DNA of 64,000 nucleotides. Source: Bacteroidota bacterium. GTDB taxonomy: Bacteria > Bacteroidota > Bacteroidia > B-17B0 > Aurantibacillaceae. The position numbers and the translations under genes were made by a program. Location: contig JAUXTT010000017.1 of assembly GCA_030684395.1 (NCBI GenBank), positions 496,001 to 560,000 of the forward strand. The letters run 5' to 3'. Under the pieces are notes generated by a model. It worked only from the letters and a program-made list of their open reading frames with translations. It had not been told where the DNA came from and ran no database searches. Shown here in pieces: positions 10,015 to 18,899 of the stretch. The first letter of the stretch is position 1; each line of letters begins with the position of its first letter.

Positions 10015-11208
10015 TTACTTTAATTTTTCCAATGCGTTTTTTACACGTTTCATTGCCTCTGTTAATTTCTCGTCAGATGTTGCATACGAAAACCGTATAT
10101 AATTATCATCACCAAATGCTGCACCCGGAACCATTGATACGTGAGCTTCCTGTATCAAATACATACACAAATCGGTTCCGTTATTTATTGTTATTCCATT
10201 GTATGATTTTCCAAAATAATAGCTAATCTCGGGAAATACATAAAACGCTCCTTCAGGAACATTTGCTTTCATCCCGGGAATACCTTTTACTAAATTCAAT
10301 ACTAAATCTCTCCTGCGTTTAAATGCATCACGCATTTGGTAGGTTGTTTCAATTGGCATTTCCATTGCAGCGTGCATTGCTTTTTGTGTAATACTGCAAG
10401 TGGCAGATGTAAATTGACCCTGCATTTTATCGCAAGCCTGAGCAATCCATTTTGGGGCAGCTAATATTCCACCTCTCCAACCTGTCATCGCAAATCCTTT
10501 TGATACGCCGTTGATTGTAATTACTCTATCTCTTATAAAATCAAACTGCGCCATGCTTTCATGTCCGCCAATAAAATTAATGTGTTCGTAGATCTCGTCA
10601 CAAAGAATATATAACTCATCATGTTTAGCTACTACCTCAGCAAGTGCTTTCAACTCATCTTTTGAATACACCGAACCGGTAGGATTACAAGGTGTACTGA
10701 ACATAATCATTCTTGTTTTAGAAGTAATGTGCTTAGCAAGTTTCTCAGGAGTAATTTTAAAATCATCATCAATGGTTGCAGGGATTACTACCGCTTTAGC
10801 TTCCGCCAATTTTAGTATCTCCAAATAACTTACCCAATAAGGTGAAGGAACAATAACCTCATCGCCCGGATTGATCAAACACAAAACTGCATTTGCAATA
10901 CTTTGTTTAGCTCCTGTCGACACTACAATTTCGTCAGCAGTATAAGTAAGATTGTTATCGCGTTTAAATTTTTTACAGATCGCTTCACGTAATCCCAGAT
11001 AACCTGAAACGTGTGTGTAGTAAGTGTAATTATCATCAAGCGCCTTTTTTGCTGCCTGCTTAATTACTTCGGGCGTATTAAAATCAGGCTCACCTAAACT
11101 CAAACTGATGATATCAATTCCTTGTTCCTGCAATTCACGACTTTTGCGTGCCATTGCAATTGTTTGTGATTCTGATAATGCTTTTATTCTCTCCGACAAA
11201 TGCGCCAT
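10015..11208 (-). CDS. Class I pyridoxal-phosphate aminotransferase, aspartate aminotransferase-like
   Basis: Fold-type I aminotransferase of 397 residues, the normal size for the aspartate aminotransferase Ib group. Visible are SLGEPDF near the N-terminus (substrate carboxylate region), NPTG at 175-178, DEIYEH with the cofactor-binding Asp204, and the PLP Lys237 in NGVSKGFAMTGWR. It most likely moves amino groups between aspartate or similar amino acids and 2-oxoglutarate; other specificities (prephenate, methionine) cannot be excluded. A TAGTTTTG box lies on the minus strand 22 bases upstream of the start. The sugar kinase gene follows after 16 bases. Confidence 0.92.
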   Translation of the reverse strand: MAHLSERIKALSESQTIAMARKSRELQEQGIDIISLSLGEPDFNTPEVIKQAAKKALDDNYTYYTHVSGYLGLREAICKKFKRDNNLTYTADEIVVSTGAKQSIANAVLCLINPGDEVIVPSPYWVSYLEILKLAEAKAVVIPATIDDDFKITPEKLAKHITSKTRMIMFSTPCNPTGSVYSKDELKALAEVVAKHDELYILCDEIYEHINFIGGHESMAQFDFIRDRVITINGVSKGFAMTGWRGGILAAPKWIAQACDKMQGQFTSATCSITQKAMHAAMEMPIETTYQMRDAFKRRRDLVLNLVKGIPGMKANVPEGAFYVFPEISYYFGKSYNGITINNGTDLCMYLIQEAHVSMVPGAAFGDDNYIRFSYATSDEKLTEAMKRVKNALEKLK

Positions 11209-11230
11209 ACTTCGTTGATTTTATGAATCA

Positions 11231-11238
11231 CAAAACTA
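11231..11238 (-). promoter_or_regulatory. -7 box upstream of the aminotransferase gene
   Basis: TAGTTTTG on the minus strand matches the Bacteroidota -7 consensus TAnnTTTG. No good -33 element was found at the usual distance. Confidence 0.45.
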
Positions 11239-11278
11239 ACAATATTTGTGGTGTTTTCGCAGATTTTCCACAAAAAGA

Positions 11279-11302
11279 AACCCAGACGATTTTGTCTGGG
11301 TT
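11279..11302 (-). terminator. Intrinsic terminator of the TPR gene
   Basis: Perfect 9-bp stem AACCCAGAC/GTCTGGGTT with a 6-base loop. On the minus strand it is followed by TTCTTTTTG. It lies 21 bases beyond the stop of the minus-strand TPR gene and upstream of the aminotransferase promoter box, so it should end the TPR transcript. Confidence 0.8.
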
Positions 11303-11323
11303 ACCTTATGATTTTTGGTTTTT

Positions 11324-12967
11324 TTATTTCCCTTGGGGGCTTGCGAAAAAGTCTTTTGCTTTTTTATTATTGGGATCAATGTCTTTAATGATATTGAAGT
11401 ACTCTTTTGCCTTTACGTAATCTTTTTTTGTTACCCAGTAATAACCCAAATATTCACAAGCTTCAATTACATTTGCTTTATATGAAGCACCGCGTTCTTC
11501 CGGCTTAACTAATTCCATTGCCTTTTCATAAAAAGGTTTTGCCAGCCAGTTTTCGTTTTTCAAATCCTGTTGAACATTTGCTTTTGCTCTCCAAAAATAG
11601 CCTACAGGATATGTAGGGCTTGCCTGACATAATTTTGAGAAACTTGTATCTGCCTTTACAAAATCCTTAGGTCCATAAAAATATGCTCTACCCATATCGT
11701 AATAATCCTGTGAACTAAGTCCTTTAATGCACTTAGATTGATTTTGGTATGCGGCAATTGATTTATCATAACGTCTTGCTTTTATCCAAATCTTTCCAAT
11801 ATCTCCCCATAAGTCACAATTAGCAATCGAGTCTAACTTGATAGCTTTCTCCAATTCAATTACACCCAAAGAATCTTGCCCTGTTTTTGACAATAACAAT
11901 CCTTTGTATTTGTAATCATCCGGAATGTATTTGAATTCTTTTCCTGCAGTTTTCTCAAAGAAATTATTGATAGCGTTAATTCCTTTCTTGAAAGCCTCCT
12001 TATCTGTTTTATCGCCTACTTCGTAATAAGAATAACCTAAAACTCTGTTCAGATAAGAAGCAGAAGTTGAGTTTGGATCTGTCGAAAGAATCAACTCCAC
12101 TTCCGTAATAACATCCTGATATTGTTTTGCATTATATAATGCATAAGCCATTCTTACACGGGCAGAAGGACTGTTGTTTAATTCAAGATACTTTTTCCAG
12201 TTTTCAATTGACTCTTTATAACGAGAGGCTTTATTATAAATCTCCGCTTTCTCTCTGTATGCAGGTGCAAAATTAAGATCTATAGCTTCAGCGTCCTTAT
12301 AATATTTCAAAGCTTCTGTGTAGTTTCTCCCACGTTCGTACAATTTACCTTTGCGCAAGATTGCCTTTACAGATTTTTTATCCAACTCAAATGCTTTGTC
12401 ATACTCTTTAATTGGAGCACCGCCATCTGTTGGATTTTGTTCTAACAAAGCATCTCCTTTTAAAATATATACTTCCGGGTTTTGTTTATCTAACTTCGCC
12501 GCTTCATTCAACAACTTAATGGCTTCCGGCAAATTTTTATACATTGGGGCGGTTGTGTAAGCTTCGGCAATTTTCATTAGAGTAGTTGCCTTTACACTTT
12601 TGTTTGTTTTGTCGTCAGCAAGTGTTTTGGCTTTGAAAATATTGGTGTTAGCATCGCTTTCTTTGTTCTGAAACAAGAACACTTTTCCAATACCTACATA
12701 ATTCAAAGGATACATGGCGCTTGTTTCTGAACCCTTTTTATACATAATCATGGCAGAATCCAGATCATTATTTTTGAAATAATTCTCTCCGTAATAGAAA
12801 TAATAATCTCCTTTATTTGGTTCTTTTGCGATAAGTGTTTTGAAATCTGATGATGCCGCTTCGTAACGCTCATTCTCGGTTTTTTTGATCGCCTCTTGCA
12901 ATGTTTGCGCATTTATAGAGTAATTTACACTCAAAATTGCCGCACTTGCCAATACAAACTTGTTCAT
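11324..12967 (-). CDS. Secreted TPR-repeat protein
   Basis: Protein of 547 residues with a type I signal peptide (cleavage after SINA, mature start QTLQEA) and tetratricopeptide repeats over nearly its whole length, recognisable by repeated YY.GE.YF, A..YREKAEIYNKASRYKESI and similar helix pairs. It is therefore a periplasmic or outer-membrane-associated scaffold. No sorting domain or enzyme motif is present and the partner is unknown. It is transcribed alone: it has its own promoter with both boxes (12994-13024) and its own terminator (11279-11302). Confidence 0.88.
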   Translation of the reverse strand: MNKFVLASAAILSVNYSINAQTLQEAIKKTENERYEAASSDFKTLIAKEPNKGDYYFYYGENYFKNNDLDSAMIMYKKGSETSAMYPLNYVGIGKVFLFQNKESDANTNIFKAKTLADDKTNKSVKATTLMKIAEAYTTAPMYKNLPEAIKLLNEAAKLDKQNPEVYILKGDALLEQNPTDGGAPIKEYDKAFELDKKSVKAILRKGKLYERGRNYTEALKYYKDAEAIDLNFAPAYREKAEIYNKASRYKESIENWKKYLELNNSPSARVRMAYALYNAKQYQDVITEVELILSTDPNSTSASYLNRVLGYSYYEVGDKTDKEAFKKGINAINNFFEKTAGKEFKYIPDDYKYKGLLLSKTGQDSLGVIELEKAIKLDSIANCDLWGDIGKIWIKARRYDKSIAAYQNQSKCIKGLSSQDYYDMGRAYFYGPKDFVKADTSFSKLCQASPTYPVGYFWRAKANVQQDLKNENWLAKPFYEKAMELVKPEERGASYKANVIEACEYLGYYWVTKKDYVKAKEYFNIIKDIDPNNKKAKDFFASPQGK

Positions 12968-12993
12968 AATGTCCTATTTAATTTTTCAGTTTA

Positions 12994-13024
12994 CAAAAGT
13001 AGCATTTACCAAAGTCGTACCAAA
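12994..13024 (-). promoter_or_regulatory. Promoter of the TPR gene
   Basis: On the minus strand TTTG is followed after 19 bases by TACTTTTG, an exact fit to the Bacteroidota housekeeping promoter. It lies 27 bases upstream of the start codon. The rest of the 12968-13295 gap holds only the weak box of the sigma-factor gene. Confidence 0.7.
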
Positions 13025-13254
13025 TTTATTTTGCTTTGACCATCAGGGCTTTAAGCTTTTATAACATTTGAATAATTGTCTCACCAAATCTCTAAAAACA
13101 ACACATCTAACCACTTTAAGCCTTTGAAAATCAACTTGTACTGCTTGGTTGATAAACGCCTCTTTATTAAAAATATTGCCTTGTTTGCCCGGTTTTAGGA
13201 TTCATTTTTACCTTGTTTGAGCCAAAAAGCTGCATTTTTTCTACGAAATTGGGT

Positions 13255-13262
13255 TACTTTTG
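13255..13262 (+). promoter_or_regulatory. Probable -7 box of the sigma-factor gene
   Basis: TTACTTTG is one base off TAnnTTTG. It overlaps the TTG that would open a longer reading frame at 13260, which argues that translation starts at the downstream ATG 13296 instead. Confidence 0.4.
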
Positions 13263-13295
13263 CCCTCTATCAGTATTAACGAAAGAAATCCAGGT

Positions 13296-13871
13296 ATGGC
13301 TGCCAAAAGGCAATTCACCGATAAAGAGTTTTTGGAAGGCTTGAGAAGCAGCAATAATGAAGCGCTCTCTACCTTGTATAAGAAGTATTTTGGGGTGGTG
13401 TTAAAATATGTACTGAATAACAGCGGTACAGAAGATGAGGCGCAGGACATCTATCAGGAAACAGTAATCGTTCTTTATAATAATGCTCAAAAACCGGAAT
13501 TTGAATTAAATTGTGCTATTCAAACCTATATTTATTCGGTAGCTAAACGATTGTGGTTAAAACAGTTAAACAAACACAGTCATGTATACAAGCTTTCGGA
13601 TAATGCAGATGATGACGGAACATTGGCTGATGTTGGTTCGGATGTCACGGAACACGAAGAAAAAGAGAAAAACCTCCTGAAAATGGGAGAAAGTTTAGAC
13701 GGGTTAGGAGAACCCTGCAAAACTTTGATTGAAGATTTTTATATAAAGCATCTGAGCATGGAAGATATTGCGGAGAAATTCGGGTATACCAATGCTGATA
13801 ATGCCAAAAACCAAAAATACAAATGCCTTCAACGATTGAAGCGTTCGTTTTTTAACGGAGAAGAAAAATGA
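13296..13871 (+). CDS. ECF-like sigma-70 family RNA polymerase sigma factor
   Basis: Sigma factor of 191 residues. The ATG at 13296 is preferred over an in-frame TTG at 13260, which lies in the promoter box. Region 2 is seen in LYKKYFGVVLKYV and DEAQDIYQETVIVLY; region 4 is the C-terminal HTH with LSMEDIAEKFGY and the basic KYKCLQRLKRSF. The gene overlaps the next one by four bases (ATGA), so both products should be made together. The next product has an anti-sigma-like N-terminus and is the probable membrane regulator of this sigma factor. The regulon is not readable here. Confidence 0.9.
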   Translation: MAAKRQFTDKEFLEGLRSSNNEALSTLYKKYFGVVLKYVLNNSGTEDEAQDIYQETVIVLYNNAQKPEFELNCAIQTYIYSVAKRLWLKQLNKHSHVYKLSDNADDDGTLADVGSDVTEHEEKEKNLLKMGESLDGLGEPCKTLIEDFYIKHLSMEDIAEKFGYTNADNAKNQKYKCLQRLKRSFFNGEEK

Positions 13872-14953
13872 GAAATATAGATTTATTTGACGATTATTTG
13901 TTCGGAAGACTTAGTTCTGAAGACAAAAAACAGTTTGAAAACCGTTTACAGGGAGATGCTGAATTTAAGAACGAGTTCAATAAACACAAAAAATTTGTTG
14001 GCACATTAAATTACACGGCTTCTAAAAACGCATTAAAAACTACTTTAAAAAACATCCATCAATCTGCTTTCGGTTCTTCTAATATCAAACACATTAACGA
14101 AAACAGATCTTTCTTCCAAAAATATATTAAACCAACCGGAATGGCTGCTACCGTGGCTATTTTAGCCGTTGTTACTACAGTAGCTGTTTTAAGCGGAGGA
14201 GGTTATCTGATCAAAAAACAAAATACTGATTATACCGAATTGAAGCGTGAAGTAAATCAAATCAAAACTTCTCAGGATGCTATTATAGAGGGGATTTCTA
14301 ATGTAGCCAAGAAAAAGCCCGCTTACATTCCAGCTAATTTTATGGGAACCGGATTTGCTATCAACGCAAAAGGATACTTTATCACCAGCTTACATTTGGT
14401 TCGTGGATGCGATTCTATTTTTATTGGCAATAAATCTATTGAGCGTGCCGGTGCTCGTATTGTTCATACAGACACTAAACTTGATATTGCAATTTTAAAA
14501 ATCGATAGCGTTTCCTTTTTAAACTGGAAAGAGCTTCCTTATTCTTTTAAATCCAGTCCGAGTGACCTGGGAGAGAAGATCTTTACTTTAGGTTATCCTT
14601 CTCAGGATATTGTTTACGGTGAAGGCTCTATTTCTTCTTCCAGCAAAATGGGTGATACTGCCATGTATCAGATCTCTATTCCTGTGAATCCTGGTAATAG
14701 CGGTGGACCATTATTAGATGAGCAGGGAAATGTAATTGGTGTTGTTAGTGGTAAAAACAGCAATGCAGAAGGAACAGGATTTGCCGCAAAAGCTCAATAC
14801 ATTAGTGATGTTCTTAAAAATATTACTGATGAAGACCTGAAAAAAGAACTGGTATTGAGCAAGCGTAATAATATCAAAAACTTAAAACGCAGCGAACAGA
14901 TCAAACGTATTTCTCCGTTTGTGTTTAACGTTTATGTTTACAAAGGAAATTAA
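13868..14953 (+). CDS. Membrane-anchored trypsin-like serine protease with anti-sigma-like N-terminus
   Basis: Fusion-like protein of 361 residues. Residues 1-60 (DDYLFGRLSSEDKKQFENRL then DAEFKNEF) resemble the short helical N-terminus of Bacteroidota anti-sigma factors. One transmembrane helix spans about 91-113, a coiled coil 121-140, and an HtrA/Deg-like chymotrypsin fold 155-320. The catalytic triad looks complete: His176 in TSLHLV, Asp206 in KLDIAIL, Ser278 in GNSGGP. No PDZ domain follows. Orientation would put the N-terminus in the cytoplasm and the protease in the periplasm. The start overlaps the sigma-factor stop by four bases. I infer a sigma regulator with a built-in periplasmic protease; a plain stress protease is the alternative. 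Confidence 0.87.
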   Translation: MRNIDLFDDYLFGRLSSEDKKQFENRLQGDAEFKNEFNKHKKFVGTLNYTASKNALKTTLKNIHQSAFGSSNIKHINENRSFFQKYIKPTGMAATVAILAVVTTVAVLSGGGYLIKKQNTDYTELKREVNQIKTSQDAIIEGISNVAKKKPAYIPANFMGTGFAINAKGYFITSLHLVRGCDSIFIGNKSIERAGARIVHTDTKLDIAILKIDSVSFLNWKELPYSFKSSPSDLGEKIFTLGYPSQDIVYGEGSISSSSKMGDTAMYQISIPVNPGNSGGPLLDEQGNVIGVVSGKNSNAEGTGFAAKAQYISDVLKNITDEDLKKELVLSKRNNIKNLKRSEQIKRISPFVFNVYVYKGN

Positions 14954-14964
14954 TTCCTTTCGGC

Positions 14965-15663
14965 TTGTACTCTTCTATTCAACATATCTTTTTTGACCTC
15001 GACAATACGCTTTGGGATTTTGAAACCAATTCTCAAAAGGTGTTGAATGATCTCATTATAAAACACGGATTAGTTCAGAAATGTCAATGCAGTCAGCGTT
15101 CCTTTATTAAAACCTATGTTTTGGTAAACGAAGATCTGTGGGCCAGATACAGAAAGGATTTTATCACAAAAGAAGAGCTTAGAAGCAGTCGTTTTTACAA
15201 TACTATGCTGTACTTTGGGTACGACAATCATGCCTTGGGCTTGCAACTCGAAAAGGAATACATCGAACAGTCACCCTACCAAAAAGAACTCTTTCCTTAT
15301 ACTTTGGAAACTTTAGATTATCTGAGCTCCAAATATAAACTGCATATTATTACCAATGGTTTTGCTGAGATTCAGCACATCAAGTTGAAAAACTGTAGTA
15401 TTGATCATTATTTTGAAGAGATCATTATTTCAGAACAAATAGGTCATAACAAACCACATCGCCGGATCTTTGATGCTGCTTTGGAACTAACACAAAGTAA
15501 AACTGAACACGCCCTAATGATAGGTGATGACTGGGATGCAGACATTGTTGGTGCATCGGATGCAGGATTTAAGGCCATTTTTTTTAATCCACGAAATAAG
15601 AACTTCAACACCAACCAAACTAAAGAAATCCAGTCTTTGCAAGAGTTGATCGCACTTCTATAG
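14965..15663 (+). CDS. yjjG: HAD hydrolase, YjjG-family pyrimidine nucleotidase
   Basis: HAD-superfamily phosphatase of 232 residues. Motif I is FFDLDNTLWDFE (nucleophile Asp11, acid Asp13), which is the wording typical of YjjG nucleotidases that dephosphorylate (non-canonical) pyrimidine nucleotides. Motif II is in ITNGF and motif IV is MIGDDWDADIVGA. The start is the TTG at 14965; no ATG exists between the upstream stop and motif I. It follows the protease gene after 11 bases and may be read through with it. The exact substrate is an inference from family. Confidence 0.82.
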   Translation: MYSSIQHIFFDLDNTLWDFETNSQKVLNDLIIKHGLVQKCQCSQRSFIKTYVLVNEDLWARYRKDFITKEELRSSRFYNTMLYFGYDNHALGLQLEKEYIEQSPYQKELFPYTLETLDYLSSKYKLHIITNGFAEIQHIKLKNCSIDHYFEEIIISEQIGHNKPHRRIFDAALELTQSKTEHALMIGDDWDADIVGASDAGFKAIFFNPRNKNFNTNQTKEIQSLQELIALL

Positions 15664-15670
15664 GTTTAAT

Positions 15671-15754
15671 TTAACACAGAGAGCACAAAGTTAAGTGAGC
15701 TACACAGAGAAAAACCTCTGCGAAACTCTGCTATCTCTGTGAACTCCGTGTTAA
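15671..15754. repeat. Intergenic palindromic element, family I
   Basis: Imperfect inverted repeat: left arm TTAACACAGAGAGCAC, right arm GTGAACTCCGTGTTAA, with a further inner match around ACACAGAG/CTCTGCT. It sits just after the HAD gene stop and before the tatA promoter, so it may also work as a terminator hairpin. Related to the elements at 3107 and 24585. Confidence 0.65.
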
Positions 15755-15782
15755 AAGCAGGTGTTTTTCCAATAATTTACCT

Positions 15783-15790
15783 ATCTTTGT
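15783..15790 (+). promoter_or_regulatory. -7 box of tatA-gatA
   Basis: TATCTTTG fits TAnnTTTG and lies about 20 bases upstream of the tatA ATG. No clear -33 TTTG was seen. Confidence 0.5.
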
Positions 15791-15809
15791 AGTCTCAAAT
15801 TAATTAATC

Positions 15810-16001
15810 ATGAATTCGATTCTTTTAGGAATTTTAGGAATGGGTGCTACGGAGTTAACTATCGTGGTAATTGTTATCCTACTTATGTTCGGTGGAAAAA
15901 AAATCCCTGAGTTAATGCGCGGCCTTGGAAAAGGCATGAAGGAATTTAAAGACGCATCCAAAGGTGTTGATAGCAACACTACTGACGTAGAAAAGAAATA
16001 A
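15810..16001 (+). CDS. tatA: Sec-independent translocase subunit TatA/TatE
   Basis: 63-residue Tat component. It has the short N-terminal transmembrane helix ([13 protein letters not shown]), the hinge [16 protein letters not shown] and an amphipathic helix with KEFKDASKG, followed by a short acidic/basic tail. It forms the twin-arginine pore with TatC, which is not in this window. gatA begins 8 bases after its stop, so the two are co-transcribed. Confidence 0.95.
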   Translation: MNSILLGILGMGATELTIVVIVILLMFGGKKIPELMRGLGKGMKEFKDASKGVDSNTTDVEKK

Positions 16002-16009
16002 TAACGTTT

Positions 16010-17437
16010 GTGTATTCGTTCAAAGACATCTCATCACTTCATACTGATTTGAAAAACGGTTCTATTACCTGCGTTCAGGTAGTTGACGAAATTTTGAAAT
16101 CTATAGAGGAAAAAAAGCACCTGAATATTTATCTGGAAACCTACGCCGATTCTGCAAAAGAACAGGCTTTGTTGGTTGACGAAAAGATAAAAAAAGGAAC
16201 AGCCGGAAGACTTGCCGGAGTAGTTATTGCTTTAAAAGACAATATTTGCTACAAAGGTCATAAGGTTTCTGCCTCATCAAAAATATTAGAAAACTTTACT
16301 TCGCTTTTCAGTGCAACCGTTGTAGAACGTTTGTTGGCTGAAGACGCTATATTAATCGGAAGAACCAACTGCGATGAGTTTGCAATGGGATCATCTAACG
16401 AAAATTCTGCTTTCGGAAAAGTGTTGAATCCGGTAAATGAAAAAACGGTTTCAGGAGGTTCGTCCGGCGGTTCTGCTGCTGCCGTAGCTGCTGACCTTTG
16501 CCATGTTGCATTGGGAAGTGATACAGGAGGTTCAATCAGACAGCCTGCCTCTTTTTGTGGAGTTGTTGGACTAAAACCTACTTATGGAAGAGTTTCTCGT
16601 TGGGGATTATTAGCTTATGCTTCTTCTTTTGATCAGATCGGCCCTCTTACAAAAAATGTAGATGATGCTGCTTTGATATTAGAAATTACAGCGGGCAAAG
16701 ATGAATATGACAGCACTGCTTCTCAAAAACCAATCAGCTCATACAGTAAAGAAACAAATGCTCCTCTTGCAGGAAAAAAAGTTGCTTACTTAAAAGACTG
16801 CATGGAAAGTTCAGGATTAAACCCTGAAGTAAAACAACGTTTAGAAGAAACCATTGATAAATTAAAAGCACAGGGAATTACAGTAGAAGGAGTTGATTTT
16901 CCTTACCTTGATTTTCTTGTTCCAACATACTACGTTTTAACTACAGCTGAAGCATCGTCTAATCTTTCAAGATACGACGGAGTTCATTATGGCTACAGAA
17001 GCCCCAACGCTACTGACTTAGAGAGTACTTACAAAAAATCACGTACAGAAGGTTTCGGAAAAGAAGTAAAACGTCGTATCATGTTAGGTACTTTTGTTTT
17101 GAGTGCGGGATATTATGATGCATATTATTCCAAAGCTCAAAAAGTAAGAAGATTACTTCGTGATAAAACATTAGAAATTCTATCGCAATACGATTTTATA
17201 TTAACTCCATCTACACCAAGTACAGCATTTGAATTTGGAAAGAATAGTACAGATCCGATCCAAATGTACCTGGAAGATATCTTTACTGTTCAGGCAAACA
17301 TTGTTGGAGTTCCTTCGATCTCTGTTCCGATTGGAAAGGATTCTACAAACATGCCAATTGGTGCGCAGCTAATGGCAAAACCATTTGCTGAAGGCGAAAT
17401 GCTGGCAATGGCAAAGGGGATTGCACAGTTGTTTTAG
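16010..17437 (+). CDS. gatA: Asp-tRNA(Asn)/Glu-tRNA(Gln) amidotransferase subunit A
   Basis: Amidase-signature protein of 475 residues that releases ammonia from glutamine for transamidation of mischarged tRNAs, working with GatB and GatC (not in the window). The Ser-cisSer-Lys triad is visible: Lys76 in ALKDNI, Ser151 in GGSSGGSAAA and Ser175 in DTGGSIRQP. The start is GTG at 16010, which puts MYSFKDI before the first helix and leaves eight bases after tatA. A strong bidirectional hairpin follows the stop. Confidence 0.96.
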   Translation: MYSFKDISSLHTDLKNGSITCVQVVDEILKSIEEKKHLNIYLETYADSAKEQALLVDEKIKKGTAGRLAGVVIALKDNICYKGHKVSASSKILENFTSLFSATVVERLLAEDAILIGRTNCDEFAMGSSNENSAFGKVLNPVNEKTVSGGSSGGSAAAVAADLCHVALGSDTGGSIRQPASFCGVVGLKPTYGRVSRWGLLAYASSFDQIGPLTKNVDDAALILEITAGKDEYDSTASQKPISSYSKETNAPLAGKKVAYLKDCMESSGLNPEVKQRLEETIDKLKAQGITVEGVDFPYLDFLVPTYYVLTTAEASSNLSRYDGVHYGYRSPNATDLESTYKKSRTEGFGKEVKRRIMLGTFVLSAGYYDAYYSKAQKVRRLLRDKTLEILSQYDFILTPSTPSTAFEFGKNSTDPIQMYLEDIFTVQANIVGVPSISVPIGKDSTNMPIGAQLMAKPFAEGEMLAMAKGIAQLF

Positions 17438-17467
17438 TAAAAGTCCATTTTCTTTCCGAATAAAACT

Positions 17468-17500
17468 AAAGAAGCCGCTGATTTGATCAGCGGCTTCTTT
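17468..17500. terminator. Bidirectional intrinsic terminator
   Basis: Perfect 15-bp stem (AAAGAAGCCGCTGAT and its complement) with a 3-base loop, A-rich before and T-rich after on both strands. It lies between the convergent gatA and aminotransferase genes and should stop both transcripts. Confidence 0.92.
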
Positions 17501-17525
17501 GCTATTTAAAAATTGGAAATGTTTC

Positions 17526-18812
17526 TTAACTCAATTTTTTCAGGGCTGCCCTTAAACTTTCGATAGCCGCAGAAACATCTTCCAAACTGCATGTTCCAAC
17601 TGAAAGGCGATACCATGTGCTATCTTTATCTGCTCCGAAAGCATAAAAAGGAACAACAGCTATTTTAGCTTCATCCAAAATATATCTCGTAACGTCGGCT
17701 GTATTTTCCAGTACATTTCCTTCAGCTGTTTTTTTACCATTCAAATTGAATTGAATGGTTAAATAAATTGCAGCTTGTGGAGTAATTGCATGCACTCCAA
17801 ACCCTTCGCTTTTAAGTGCCATGAAGCCTTTATAAAAGCCTTCCAAACGATCACTAATTTTCTTTTTCTGAGTCACTAAATAAGTGTCGTACAAATTCAG
17901 GTCGCTCAAATATTTTGCAGTGGCCATTTGTTCTGCTCTTGGTGCCCATGCTCCAACATGAGTAAGAACCGCTTTCATTTTATCAATGATCCTTTTCGGC
18001 CCCATACTCCAGCCAACACGAACGCCTGTGGCCGCAAGTGATTTAGAGATTCCGTCAACAAACACTGTATAGTTTCTCATCTCCGGACGTAAAGAAACCG
18101 GATTGTAATGTTTATTTTCACCTAAAACAAGTGCCCAATAGATTTGATCATACATTACATACAATGGCTTTTGTTCAGGTCCTCTACGAAGATTTTCCGC
18201 GATCACCATGTCGCAAATTTCTTCCAAAGCTTCTTTACTAAAAATAGTGCCCGTAGGATTTTGTGGTGAACATAGTGCCAACAAAGTTGCTTCCTTAATA
18301 AAAGGCTTGATGTCTTCTGCGCGCGGCATAAAGTTATTCTCAGGAGTGGCTTGTATCACAACAGGTTTAGCTCCGTTCAGATAAGTGTAATGGTTGTTGT
18401 TCCACGATGGAACCGCAAATATCACCGTGTCGTTTGCGTCTACTAATGTTCTGAAAATAGCGTAGATCACAGGGCGTGCACCACCGGCAATTAAGATCTC
18501 ATCGTTTTTGTAATCCAAACCACCACGTTGTTTCAATAAATTAGAAACAGCATTACGCAATTCCAGCATACCATCGGCAGCGGGATAATTGGTTTGATCG
18601 GCAAAATATTCGTCAACTATGTATTGTTTGAGCTCAGCCGGAATCGGGAATTGTTTTGGATTAAAATCGCCGATAGTAAGATTGTAGATCTTTTCTCCCT
18701 GCTTAATTTTTTCGTTTACTTCACCGGCAAGTTTAATAATCTCTGATCCAATAATGTTTTCTGCTAGTTTCGAGACTTTCAGGTCTTTTACGTTGGTAGC
18801 TGCTGCGCTCAT
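17526..18812 (-). CDS. Class I/II pyridoxal-phosphate aminotransferase
   Basis: Fold-type I aminotransferase of 428 residues, counted from the ATG at 18812; a TTG nine codons earlier is less likely. Motifs: TIGDFNPKQF near the N-terminus, NPTG, the MYDQIYW cofactor region, and the PLP lysine (Lys257) in DGISKSLAATGVRVGW. It is not closely similar to the other aminotransferase at 10015. The amino donor cannot be named from sequence; aspartate or a related amino acid is likely. It is convergent with gatA and lies 87 bases downstream of ftsE on the same strand. Confidence 0.9.
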   Translation of the reverse strand: MSAAATNVKDLKVSKLAENIIGSEIIKLAGEVNEKIKQGEKIYNLTIGDFNPKQFPIPAELKQYIVDEYFADQTNYPAADGMLELRNAVSNLLKQRGGLDYKNDEILIAGGARPVIYAIFRTLVDANDTVIFAVPSWNNNHYTYLNGAKPVVIQATPENNFMPRAEDIKPFIKEATLLALCSPQNPTGTIFSKEALEEICDMVIAENLRRGPEQKPLYVMYDQIYWALVLGENKHYNPVSLRPEMRNYTVFVDGISKSLAATGVRVGWSMGPKRIIDKMKAVLTHVGAWAPRAEQMATAKYLSDLNLYDTYLVTQKKKISDRLEGFYKGFMALKSEGFGVHAITPQAAIYLTIQFNLNGKKTAEGNVLENTADVTRYILDEAKIAVVPFYAFGADKDSTWYRLSVGTCSLEDVSAAIESLRAALKKLS

Positions 18813-18899
18813 ATTTTGAAATTTTCCGCAATTTAGCAATAAATTAGCGGAAAGAAAGGGAATTTTCGACTGATTGTGAAAATAATAAGACGCTTAAAT

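Noticed and set aside
13000-13250. Possible small RNA in the gap before the sigma factor
   Set aside because: No hairpin-plus-T-run terminator or conserved structure seen; only promoter boxes at the two edges.
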